From Streptomyces lilacinus (GTDB lineage: Bacteria > Actinomycetota > Actinomycetes > Streptomycetales > Streptomycetaceae): DNA of 10,243 nt. Position 1 is the stretch's first letter, and every line of letters begins with the position of its first letter. Under the pieces are notes generated by a model. That model was given only the letters and a program-made list of their open reading frames with translations, made no database searches and had not been told where the DNA came from. Positions 1-7,058 of the stretch are shown piece after piece. The position numbers and the translations under genes are program-made. The stretch spans positions 12,671 to 22,913 of the forward strand of contig KL569420.1 of the NCBI GenBank assembly GCA_000715685.1, written 5' to 3'.

Positions 1-46
1 CGGCGGCCACCGCGAGGGGGCCGGCGACTCTGAGGCGGGGGCGCAT
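1..46 (-). CDS. 5' end of a leftward gene, possibly secreted protein (partial)
   Basis: An ATG on the minus strand at 46 opens a frame that runs without a stop to the left edge, giving only 15 codons: MRPRLRVAGPLAVAA. Three arginines followed by a hydrophobic alanine/leucine/valine stretch look like the start of a Sec-type signal peptide or membrane anchor; that is inference from 15 residues. The ribosome binding site is weak (a GGA about 10 nt upstream). The next gene is divergent, so a gene start here fits the layout. No product can be named. Confidence 0.35.
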   Translation of the reverse strand, partial: MRPRLRVAGPLAVAA

Positions 47-108
47 TGATCAAGTGTCCATCATGGGAGCGGAATGATGCCTTCCGAGTCCGGGGAATGG
101 ATCGAACC

Positions 109-139
109 TTGCCGGTTGTTCACTGTTCAACTAAATTGA
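109..139 (+). promoter_or_regulatory. Candidate promoter with overlapping palindrome upstream of the pirin gene
   Basis: TTGCCG (109-114) is separated by 17 nt from TAAATT (132-137), which fits the streptomycete TANNNT form of the -10 box. The -10 lies inside a dyad, TCAA (127-130)-N5-TTGA (136-139), a shape commonly bound by MarR-type repressors. A short direct repeat GTTCA occurs twice just before it. The segment is visibly AT-rich compared with its surroundings. The regulator is unknown; no MarR gene is visible in the window. Confidence 0.35.
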
Positions 140-164
140 GGGTGGGACGATCCGAGGAGGCCCC

Positions 165-1148
165 ATGCCCGCCGTGACTGTCGACAATCCGCTGACCCTG
201 CCGCGCGTGGCCGCGCCCGCCGACGGCACGCGGCGCCCGGTGCTGCACATCGGCACCGCTCCCAGCGGTTTCGAGGGCGAGGGCTTCCCGGTGCGCCGGG
301 CGTTCGCCGGGATCAACTACCAGTACCTCGACCCGTTCATCATGATGGACCAGATGGGTGAGGTGGAGTACGAGCCCGGCGAGCCCAAGGGCACCCCCTG
401 GCACCCCCACCGCGGCTTCGAGACCGTGACCTATCTGATCGACGGCACCTTCGTGCACCGCGACTCCCACGGGGGCGGCGGCACGATCACGGACGGCGAC
501 ACCCAGTGGATGACCGCCGGCTCCGGCCTCCTGCACATCGAGGCCCCGCCGGAGTCGCTCGTCGTCAGCGGCGGGCTCTTCCACGGCCTCCAGCTGTGGG
601 TGAACCTGCCGAAGAAGGACAAGATGATGCCGCCCCGCTACCAGGACATCGGCAGCGGCAAGGTCAAGCTCCTCACGTCCGCCGACGGCGGCGCGCTGCT
701 GCGGCTCATCGCGGGCGAGATCGACGGCCACCAGGGCCCCGGCATCACCCACACGCCCATCACGATGACCCACATCTCCCTCAACCCCGGCGCCGAGCTC
801 ACCCTGCCCTGGCGCCCCGACTTCAACGCCCTCGCCTACGCCCTCGCCGGGCGCGGTGAGGCGGGCCCCGAGCGGCGCCCCTTCCGCATGGGCCAGGCCG
901 TGGTCTTCGGCGGTGGGGGCACCTCCCGCTCGAGCGGAGCCGAGAGTGGGGGAGACGCGATCACCCTCCGGGCGGACGCCACGCAGGAGTCGCGCAGCCC
1001 CAACTTCGAGGTCGTCCTGCTGGGCGGGCAGCCGATCCGGGAGCCGATGCGGCACTACGGGCCCTTCGTGATGAACACCCACGCCGAGCTGGCCCAGGCC
1101 TTCGAGGACTTCCAGGCGGGCCGCCTCGGCGTCATCCCGGCGGTCTGA
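165..1148 (+). CDS. Pirin family protein (bicupin)
   Basis: This 327-residue protein is a pirin, a two-cupin-domain, metal-binding cytosolic protein. The N-terminal cupin holds the signature HPHRGFETVTYLIDG, with H80 and H82, and then GLLHIEAPPE, with H124 and E126; these four residues match the 3-His/1-Glu iron site of human pirin. The C-terminal cupin ends with GGQPIREPMRHYGPFVMNT, typical of the family. Bacterial pirins include quercetinases and redox-sensitive modulators of central metabolism, and the exact role here cannot be told from sequence. The ATG at 165 is supported by GAGGAGG at 154-160, 4 nt upstream. Residues about 250-264 are a Gly/Ser-rich stretch encoded by a palindromic repeat (see 913-954) and look like an in-frame insertion. 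A strong hairpin follows the stop codon, so the gene is probably monocistronic. Confidence 0.93.
   Translation: MPAVTVDNPLTLPRVAAPADGTRRPVLHIGTAPSGFEGEGFPVRRAFAGINYQYLDPFIMMDQMGEVEYEPGEPKGTPWHPHRGFETVTYLIDGTFVHRDSHGGGGTITDGDTQWMTAGSGLLHIEAPPESLVVSGGLFHGLQLWVNLPKKDKMMPPRYQDIGSGKVKLLTSADGGALLRLIAGEIDGHQGPGITHTPITMTHISLNPGAELTLPWRPDFNALAYALAGRGEAGPERRPFRMGQAVVFGGGGTSRSSGAESGGDAITLRADATQESRSPNFEVVLLGGQPIREPMRHYGPFVMNTHAELAQAFEDFQAGRLGVIPAV
913..954. repeat. GC-rich palindromic repeat inserted in-frame in the pirin gene
   Basis: A 42-nt segment running from GTGGGGGCACCTCCC to GTGGGGGAG contains a perfect 12-bp palindrome, CCGCTCGAGCGG, at 926-937, with CTCCC (923-927) able to pair with GGGAG (950-954). 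I recognise this, from memory, as resembling a short repeat dispersed in many Streptomyces genomes. Its length is divisible by 3, so the reading frame is kept and it adds about 14 residues (GGTSRSSGAESGG core) to the C-terminal cupin. Its first 14 nt (914-927) recur inverted in aspS at 5727-5740. Confidence 0.6.
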
Positions 1149-1158
1149 CCGTACGCCT

Positions 1159-1210
1159 CGCCCACGGGGACCCCGGCACTGATCGAGTGGTGCCGGGGTT
1201 CCCGTGGGCG
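1159..1210 (+). terminator. Long hairpin terminator after the pirin gene
   Basis: Positions 1159-1179 pair with 1190-1210 to form a 21-bp stem with a single G-T wobble (1169/1200) and a 10-nt loop. It starts 11 nt after the pirin stop. There is no T-run, as is usual for streptomycete terminators. It separates the pirin gene from the DUF2278 gene, 54 nt further on. Confidence 0.8.
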
Positions 1211-1264
1211 CAGGGTGGAAAGAGTGGGTGTTACCAGCGGATTCCTCCAGAAACGGAGGCGGTC

Positions 1265-2296
1265 ATGCCGATCAGGCCCTATGGCGTACTCGCGGCCCGT
1301 GCCACCGACCGACGTCGGGAGGGCGGCACCCAGTCGCCCCACTACCAGATCTTCCTCAAGGACAGCGCCGGCGCCGGCTACCAGGCCCCGGTGAACGTCC
1401 TGTCCAAAGTGCCGCCGTCCGAGGTGATGTTCCTGGCGGACGACGACTTCCGCCATCCGGTGACGGGACTGCTCCCGCCGCCGGGCAGCGGATGGACGCC
1501 GCTCGACTCGCAGGCGGGCACGGGCGCCCTCGACTTCATCCGCGGCAATCTCTTCGATCCCTCCCGGATGCGTCCGCTCCCGCCGGACCGCCCCGGCGTG
1601 GACAACGACCTCTCCGACTTCCTGGACCACTACGTGGAGCGGGCCATCGCCGATCCCACCGTGGCCGTCTACGTCTTCGGCCAGGGATTCGGGCGCAGGC
1701 GTTCCCTCCTCGGCAGGATCTTCCGCCTCCGCTCCGCGCGGAGCCGCCCCGCCGTCGTCGGCGTCCACGACGTGCACATGAACCAGGGCAACGTCGAGGA
1801 GTTCCGCAAGGACGACGGCGTGTGGCAGGACGGCGGAGTGCTGTTCCACGTGACCGCCGAAGCACGCTGGGCGGCGGTCTTCCTGGCCTTCCAGTCGCAG
1901 GCGTGGCACACCGACGACACCACGGGGCACGCCCTCGGCGCGCCGGGCGGGCCGCTCCGGGCCAGGGAGCTCGAGGCCCCGTTGCGCATCGTGGCCGCGC
2001 GCGTCGGCCCGGCGGCTCCGGGCCGGGACGCCGAGTCCGTCACGCTGCTCAACGCCTCCCCCGCCCCCGTCGACATGGGGGGCTGGCGGCTCGCCGACGG
2101 ACTGGGCCACCTCCGCCCGCTCCCCACGGGCTCCCTCGCCTCCGGGACCACCGTCACCGTCGCGGCGGGCGACGGATTCCGGCTCGGCCCGGAGGGGGGA
2201 GCCGTCAGCCTGATCGATCCGGCGGGGCTCAAGGTGCACGGCGTCGCCTACACCCGTGATCAGGTTCGGTATCCGGGGTGGACGACGACGTTCTGA
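1265..2296 (+). CDS. DUF2278 family protein with C-terminal lamin-tail-like domain
   Basis: The protein has 343 residues. Residues 3-215 resemble the DUF2278 family: MPIRPYGVLAARA at the start, the FIRGNLFDPSRM and DNDLSDFLDHYVERA segments, the strongly conserved GVHDVHMNQGN block (167-177), and WAAVFLAFQSQAWHTDD (202-218). The function of DUF2278 is not known; the conserved histidine/aspartate block suggests a catalytic or metal site, which is inference. Residues about 240-335 (SVTLLNASPAPVDMGGWRLAD) read as a lamin-tail (LTD)-like immunoglobulin-fold domain, often attached to secreted or nuclease-like proteins. No signal peptide is visible. An Arg-rich stretch at 144-161 interrupts the core. 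The ATG at 1265 is chosen over an in-frame start at 1187 because GGAGG lies 5 nt upstream and the earlier start falls inside the preceding hairpin. Confidence 0.82.
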   Translation: MPIRPYGVLAARATDRRREGGTQSPHYQIFLKDSAGAGYQAPVNVLSKVPPSEVMFLADDDFRHPVTGLLPPPGSGWTPLDSQAGTGALDFIRGNLFDPSRMRPLPPDRPGVDNDLSDFLDHYVERAIADPTVAVYVFGQGFGRRRSLLGRIFRLRSARSRPAVVGVHDVHMNQGNVEEFRKDDGVWQDGGVLFHVTAEARWAAVFLAFQSQAWHTDDTTGHALGAPGGPLRARELEAPLRIVAARVGPAAPGRDAESVTLLNASPAPVDMGGWRLADGLGHLRPLPTGSLASGTTVTVAAGDGFRLGPEGGAVSLIDPAGLKVHGVAYTRDQVRYPGWTTTF

Positions 2297-2311
2297 GGGT
2301 TCCGGGGGAGT

Positions 2312-2335
2312 GGCGACGTTGCGAACGACGTCGCC
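2312..2335. terminator. Small hairpin between convergent DUF2278 and phosphatase genes
   Basis: GGCGACGTTG (2312-2321) pairs with CGACGTCGCC (2326-2335), with one T-G wobble and a CGAA tetraloop. It lies 15 nt after the DUF2278 stop and 18 nt past the stop of the leftward phosphatase gene, so it could serve both strands. It is weaker than the other hairpins in the window. Confidence 0.5.
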
Positions 2336-2353
2336 GCGCCCTGCGCCACGGCC

Positions 2354-4470
2354 CTACGTCACGCCCTCGAACTGCGCCTCCGCGCCCGACGCGGACTCGT
2401 AGAGCTCGAACCAGATGTTCTTGCCCTCGCCCCGCGGGTCCACGCCCCACGCGCCGGCCAGGAGCTCCATGAGGACCAGGCCGCGGCCGGACGAGGCCAT
2501 CTCGCCCGGGTGGCGCCGGTGGGGGAGCTCGTCGCTGCTGTCGGCGACGTCGACGCGCAGGCAGCGCGTGCCGCGCTCGCCGGATATCTCGGCGATGAGG
2601 ACGGCGTCCCCGTCGGTGTGGACGAGGACGTTGGTGACCATCTCGGAGACCATGAGGACCGCCGAGTCGGTCTGGCCCCCGTCCGGCCAGTCGTGCATGA
2701 GCTCGCGGATCTGCTGTCGGGCCTCGGCGATGCGCTCGGGCTCGGCCTGGGCGATGGTCAGGACGGTCCGGCGCGGCGGGCGCGGCACGCCGCGGGCCGG
2801 GGCGGGGACGTCGCGGCGCAGGAGCAGCAGGGCGATGTCGTCCTCGCGGCGGTCGATGAGCGGGCCGGTCGTGTAGTGCGAGGGCGGGCCGTGCACGGCC
2901 TGGACGAGGGTGTCGGCGAGCTGTTCCATGTCGCCGCCGTCGTCCGCGAGGGGATGGTCCTCGATGATCTCGCGCAGCCGGTGCCAGCCGGTCTCCAGGT
3001 CGTGGCCGCCGGTCTCGATGAGGCCGTCGGTGAAGACCAGCACGGTCTCGCCGGGCTCGAGGACGATCCGGGTGGTGGGGTAGTCGGTGTCGGGGATGAT
3101 CCCGAGCCTGTCTCTAGATGTGTATAAGAGACGAGCATGGTGCCGTCGCTCAGCCGGATCGCGGGGTCGGGGTGGCCGGCCCGGGCGATGACCAGGAGCC
3201 CGCTGGTGGGGCAGACCTCCATGTAGAGGCAGGTCGCGAAGCGCTGGTCGGCGCCCTCGTCGCCGTCGCCGTTGATGCCGGCCAGGAAGCGGGAGGCGCG
3301 GGAGAGGACCGCGTCGGGGTGGTGGCCCTCGGAGGCGTAGGCGCGCAGGGCGATCCGCAGCTGCCCCATGAGGCCGGCGGCCCGCACGTCGTGGCCCTGG
3401 ACGTCGCCGATGACCAGGGCGATCTTCCCGTTGGGCAGCGGGATCATGTCGTACCAGTCGCCGCCGACCTGCAGGCCGCCGCCGGTGGGCACGTAGCGCG
3501 CGGCCACCGACATCCCCGGGATGTCGGGCTGGACGGTCGGCATCATCGTGCGCTGGAGACCGACGGACAGCTCCTTCTCGGACTCCTGGATGCTGGCCCG
3601 GCCCAGGGCCTGGGCGAGCATGCGGGCGACGGTGGTGAGCACCGAGCGCTCGTCGGGGGTGAAGGACACCGGGACGCTGAAGCCGGCCATCCAGGCGCCG
3701 ATGGTCCGGCCCGCGTTGATCAGCGGCAGGAACGCCCAGGAGGTGCGGCCGAAGTGGGCCACCTTCCGGTAGGCCTCGGGGAAGCGGCGGCGGTAGTCCT
3801 CGGGCTGGGGGATGTAGATCGCCCGGCCGGTGCGGATGACCTCGGCTGCCGGGTAGGCCGCGTCCAGCGGCTGGTCGAGGAAGGGCTCGGCCTCGCCCGG
3901 GGCGTAGCCGTGGTGGCCGATGACCTTCACCCGGCCGGCCTCGCCGACGAAGACGGCCAGCCCCGACGGCTCGAACCCCGGCATCGACAGCCGGGCCGCC
4001 ACCCGCAGCACCTCGGCCGTCGAGTGGGCCTCGGCCAGCGCCCGGCCCGCGTCCAGCAGGAACGCCTCGCGGTTGCGGTGCCAGTCGGCGACGACGGGCA
4101 GTCGGGCGGTGGAGGTGCCCTCCAGGGCCTCGGGGACCTCCTCGACGGTGCCGAGCATGAGGTGGTCGGCACCGACCGCCGACGGCCGGGTGCGCAGCCG
4201 TACGGTGCGCAGCGTCTCGCCCGCCTCGTCCACCACGCGCATCCGGATCTCGCCGAGGGTGCCCTCGGCGGCGGAGAGGGCGAGGACGCCGCGGAGCTCC
4301 AGCCAGTCGACCGCGTGGAAGCGGGCGCGGACGGCTCCCTCGGTCGGCTCCACCCCCTCGGGCAGGCTCAGGAGTCGCCTGGCCTCGGCGTCGAGGGTGA
4401 CGGTTCCGGCGGCGTTGTCCCAGGTCCACAGGCCGGTCGCCAGGGAGGCCAGAACGTCCTCGGTGCGCAT
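2354..4470 (-). CDS. PAS-GAF-SpoIIE phosphatase-HATPase regulator, reading frame broken by adapter sequence
   Basis: This is a PP2C-type serine phosphatase fused to an anti-sigma-factor-kinase-like ATPase, a common streptomycete architecture that controls partner-switching cascades. The first 446 residues (4470 to 3133) hold a PAS-like region (about 1-115), a GAF domain (about 130-290) and the SpoIIE phosphatase with VGGDWYD (metal ligands D338 and D341) and IGDVQGHDV (D356). The frame then breaks at 25 nt of adapter-like sequence. It resumes in another frame at 3106 for 250 residues: the end of the phosphatase (FTDGLIETGG, REDDIALLLLRR), then HATPase_c with the N-box SEMVTNVLVH and G-box SSGRGLVLM. 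The intact protein would be about 705 residues. Nothing else in the gene is degraded, so the organism probably has a working copy. No transmembrane segment is evident; the protein should be a cytosolic signal sensor. Its partners are not in the window. Confidence 0.88.
3108..3132. other. Tn5 mosaic-end / Nextera adapter remnant (assembly artefact)
   Basis: Positions 3116-3132 read AGATGTGTATAAGAGAC, the first 17 of the 19 bases of the Tn5 mosaic end AGATGTGTATAAGAGACAG. Positions 3108-3115 read CTGTCTCT, the first 8 bases of its reverse complement. The 25 nt equal a head-to-head mosaic-end dimer lacking 11 internal and 2 terminal bases. Deleting the 25 nt does not restore the phosphatase frame, so genomic bases (2 modulo 3, roughly nine codons judging by family members) are also missing. 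No transposon genes and no 9-bp target duplication are present. Confidence 0.93.
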
Positions 4471-4482
4471 TGCCCCACTTTA
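4471..4482 (-). promoter_or_regulatory. Candidate -10 box for a leaderless phosphatase transcript
   Basis: On the minus strand TAAAGT (4482-4477) fits the TANNNT -10 form and lies exactly 6 nt before the ATG at 4470, which would place the transcription start at the A of the start codon. No good Shine-Dalgarno is present (only GTGGGG abutting the start), consistent with leaderless translation, which is frequent in actinomycetes. A -35 match is poor. Confidence 0.35.
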
Positions 4483-4632
4483 TGCAGGTCTGTGCGCTCG
4501 GGACCACTGATGGTATGCGAGGGGCAGTACCCTTGCCTGGTGCTGTATGCACGGCCGGCGTCGGCGCGCCGGGAGAGCCGGAACAGCACCGCCACTGCCG
4601 AACAACGCCTTCGACCACGACTTGGATGAACG

Positions 4633-6453
4633 ATGCATCGTTACCGGTCCCACACCTGCGGCGAGCTCCGTGCGGCGGACGTCGACACCGACGTCCGTCT
4701 GAGTGGCTGGCTGCACAATCGGCGCGACCTGGGCGGCATCCTCTTCATCGATCTGCGCGACCACCACGGTCTCGTCCAGCTCGTCGCCCGCCCCGGCACG
4801 CCCGCCAACGAGGCGCTGAGCCACCTCACCAAGGAGACCGTCGTCCGCGTGGACGGCAAGGTCATGAGCCGCGGCGCGGAGAACGTCAACCCCGAGCTGC
4901 CCACCGGTGAGATCGAGATCGAGGTCACCGAGGTCGAGGTGCTCGGCGCCGCCGAGCAGATCCCCTTCACGATCAACACCGAGGACGGGGTGAACGAGGA
5001 GCGTCGTCTGGAGTACCGCTTCCTCGACCTGCGTCGCGAGCGCATGCACCGCAACATCCTGCTGCGCTCCGCCGTCATCTCCGCGATGCGCCAGAAGATG
5101 ACCGCGCTCGGCTTCAACGAGCTGGCCACCCCGATCCTGTCCGCCACCTCCCCCGAGGGCGCGCGCGACTTCCTGGTGCCCTCGCGCCTGCACGCCGGCA
5201 AGTTCTACGCGCTGCCGCAGGCCCCGCAGCAGTTCAAGCAGCTGCTGATGATCGCGGGCTTCGACCGCTACTTCCAGATCGCGCCCTGCTTCCGCGACGA
5301 GGACGCCCGCGCGGACCGCTCGCCGGGCGAGTTCTACCAGCTCGACATGGAGATGTCCTTCGTCGAGCAGGAGGACGTCTTCCAGGTCATCGAGAAGGTC
5401 ATGACCGAGCTCTTCGAGGAGTTCGGCAACGGCCGCCACGTCACCTCGCCCTTCCCGCGGATCCCCTTCCGCGAGGCGATGCTGAAGTACGGCTCCGACA
5501 AGCCGGACCTGCGCGCCAAGCTCGAGCTCGTCGACGTCACCGACGTCTTCGAGGGCTCGGAGTTCAAGGCCTTCGCCGGCAAGCACGTCCGGGCGCTGGC
5601 CGTGCCGGCCGTCCAGGACCAGCCGCGCAAGTTCTTCGACGGCCTCGGCGAGTACGCGGTCGAGCAGGGTGCCAAGGGCCTGGCCTGGGTCCGCGTCGGC
5701 GAGGTCCCCCTCAGCCTTGACGGCGAGGGAGGTGCCCCCATCGCCCTGACCGGCCCGATCGCCAAGTTCCTCACCGAGGAGAACGTCAAGGCCCTCGCCG
5801 AGCGCCTCGGCCTCGAGGCCGGCCACGCCGTCTTCTTCGGCGCCGGCGACTTCGACGAGGTCTCCAAGATCATGGGCGCCGTGCGCGTCGAGGCCGCCAA
5901 GCGCGCCGGCCAGTTCGAGGAGAACGTCTTCCGCTTCTGCTGGATCGTCGACTTCCCGATGTTCGAGAAGAACGAGGACACCGGCCAGATCGAGTTCTCG
6001 CACAACCCCTTCTCCATGCCGCAGGGCGGCCTGGAGGCGCTGAACACGATGGACCCGCTGGACATCCTCGCCTGGCAGTACGACATCGTCTGCAACGGCA
6101 CCGAGCTGTCCTCCGGCGCCATCCGTAACCACGAGCCCGAGGTCATGTACCGCGCCTTCGAGATCGCCGGTTACAGCAACGAGGAGGTCGAGAAGGAGTT
6201 CGGCGGCATGCTGCGCGCCTTCAAGTTCGGCGCCCCGCCGCACGGCGGCATCGCCCCGGGCGTCGACCGCATCGTCATGCTGCTGGCCGACGAGCCGAAC
6301 ATCCGCGAGACCATCGCCTTCCCGCTCAACGGCAACGCCCAGGACCTCCTCATGGGCGCCCCGAGCGAGGTCGAGGACGCCCGCCTGAAGGAGCTCCACC
6401 TGAGCATCTACAAGGGCCCGGCGAAGGCGACGCCGTACAAGCCGACGAAGTAG
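4633..6453 (+). CDS. aspS: Aspartyl-tRNA synthetase, bacterial type
   Basis: This class IIb aminoacyl-tRNA synthetase of 606 residues attaches aspartate to tRNA-Asp in the cytosol. In actinomycetes lacking AsnRS, the enzyme may also charge tRNA-Asn for later amidation; this sequence alone does not decide that. It shows an N-terminal OB-fold anticodon domain ([19 protein letters not shown], from about residue 25), the class II core with motif 2 CFRDED (219-224; R221 contacts the substrate), a bacterial GAD insertion domain (about 295-430), and motif 3 with GVDRI (543-547; R546). The length is normal for bacterial AspRS. The ATG at 4633 matches the family N-terminus ([13 protein letters not shown]); GGA lies 7 nt upstream. 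An extra loop at residues 357-369 seems repeat-derived (see 5701-5739). The gene is transcribed alone, divergent from the phosphatase gene, and ends in a strong hairpin. Confidence 0.97.
   Translation: MHRYRSHTCGELRAADVDTDVRLSGWLHNRRDLGGILFIDLRDHHGLVQLVARPGTPANEALSHLTKETVVRVDGKVMSRGAENVNPELPTGEIEIEVTEVEVLGAAEQIPFTINTEDGVNEERRLEYRFLDLRRERMHRNILLRSAVISAMRQKMTALGFNELATPILSATSPEGARDFLVPSRLHAGKFYALPQAPQQFKQLLMIAGFDRYFQIAPCFRDEDARADRSPGEFYQLDMEMSFVEQEDVFQVIEKVMTELFEEFGNGRHVTSPFPRIPFREAMLKYGSDKPDLRAKLELVDVTDVFEGSEFKAFAGKHVRALAVPAVQDQPRKFFDGLGEYAVEQGAKGLAWVRVGEVPLSLDGEGGAPIALTGPIAKFLTEENVKALAERLGLEAGHAVFFGAGDFDEVSKIMGAVRVEAAKRAGQFEENVFRFCWIVDFPMFEKNEDTGQIEFSHNPFSMPQGGLEALNTMDPLDILAWQYDIVCNGTELSSGAIRNHEPEVMYRAFEIAGYSNEEVEKEFGGMLRAFKFGAPPHGGIAPGVDRIVMLLADEPNIRETIAFPLNGNAQDLLMGAPSEVEDARLKELHLSIYKGPAKATPYKPTK
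5701..5739. repeat. Palindromic repeat copy within aspS (GAD domain loop)
   Basis: This 39-nt, in-frame segment encodes [18 protein letters not shown] (5708-5712) can pair with GAGGG (5725-5729), and 5727-5740 (GGGAGGTGCCCCCA) is identical to the reverse complement of 914-927 in the pirin gene. Compared with my recollection of the mycobacterial enzyme ([21 protein letters not shown]), the equivalent stretch here is about 11 residues longer. It sits in the peripheral GAD domain, away from the active-site motifs. Confidence 0.45.
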
Positions 6454-6467
6454 TGCCGTAGCGCGAC

Positions 6468-6499
6468 CGAGGGCCGGGACCATGGGGTCCCGGCCCTCG
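6468..6499. terminator. Bidirectional terminator between aspS and the DinB gene
   Basis: A perfect 14-bp stem, CGAGGGCCGGGACC (6468-6481) with its complement (6486-6499), closes an ATGG loop. It begins 14 nt after the aspS stop and lies 23 nt beyond the stop of the convergent DinB gene, so it can end both transcripts. Confidence 0.88.
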
Positions 6500-6522
6500 T
6501 GCGTGTCGTGGGTGCGCGCGCC

Positions 6523-7047
6523 TCAGAACCCCGTCGCGCCGTCGGTCCGCTCGCGCAGCAGGTCCGCGTGGCCGTTGTGCCGCGCGTACTCCTGCACCAC
6601 GTGGAGATAGATCCAGCGCAGCGAGACCGCGTGGCCCCGGAAGTCACCCGTCGCGTCGAGCGGCAGCGGCGCCGCCTCAGCGTCGGCGAGCGCGGTCTCC
6701 GCGCGCAGGGCGGCCAGCGCGTCGGCCAGGGTCACGTCCTCGGGCCCCTCGAAACCTTTGCCCTCCCCGCCGTACAACGGGGGGATCTCCCGCTTCGGCA
6801 GGACGCGGCGGAACCAGTGCCGCTCGACCTCGGTCATGTGCCGGACGAGCGCCAGGAGGCTGAGCCCGGACGGCGGCGCGGCGGCGGTACGGGCCTGCTC
6901 GTCGGTCAGGCCCTCGCATTTGTGGACGAGGGTCGCGCGCTGGAAGTCCAGCCAACTCGCCAGCATGGTGCGCTCGTCGGTCGTCGCCGCGGGGACGCTC
7001 CGGCCGCCGGGCAGCGGCGGTAACATTTCGTCTTTGGTGTCGGACAT
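6523..7047 (-). CDS. DinB / DUF664 family protein (putative thiol-dependent enzyme)
   Basis: This 174-residue protein belongs to the DinB-like four-helix-bundle superfamily, DUF664 branch. Visible family marks are ERTMLASWLDFQRATLVHKCEGLTDEQA, then HMTEVERHWF (H70) and RWIYLHVVQEYARHNGHADLLRE (H157, H160), which together give the expected three-histidine metal site. Relatives in actinomycetes are mycothiol- or bacillithiol-dependent S-transferases or isomerases; the substrate here is unknown. The ATG at 7047 lies 11 nt after the stop of the upstream regulator gene and has no clear Shine-Dalgarno, so coupled translation is likely. M8 is an alternative start. Codon 9 is TTA (7023-7021), the rare leucine codon read only by the bldA tRNA in Streptomyces, so translation may be limited to late growth or differentiation. 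Confidence 0.88.
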   Translation of the reverse strand: MSDTKDEMLPPLPGGRSVPAATTDERTMLASWLDFQRATLVHKCEGLTDEQARTAAAPPSGLSLLALVRHMTEVERHWFRRVLPKREIPPLYGGEGKGFEGPEDVTLADALAALRAETALADAEAAPLPLDATGDFRGHAVSLRWIYLHVVQEYARHNGHADLLRERTDGATGF

Positions 7048-7058
7048 GACGCCCAGTC

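Noticed and set aside
3108..3132. Scar of a real Tn5-type transposition in the phosphatase gene
   Set aside because: There is no transposase or cargo, no 9-bp target duplication, and the two mosaic ends are fused head to head and truncated, which fits library adapters and not an excision footprint.
3118..4629. A long rightward reading frame of about 500 codons opposite the phosphatase gene
   Set aside because: It is antisense to well-conserved GAF and phosphatase domains, has no recognisable motifs, and starts within the adapter sequence; high GC makes such open antisense frames common.
4483..4632. A T-box or other riboswitch in the aspS leader
   Set aside because: No T-box motif, specifier loop or terminator/antiterminator pair could be seen, only a short GC-rich inverted repeat around 4553-4575.
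4480..6483. A 667-codon leftward frame opposite aspS
   Set aside because: Composition is the mirror of AspRS codons (runs of Leu/Val/Gly/Glu/Asp) and no family is recognisable; aspS accounts for the region fully.
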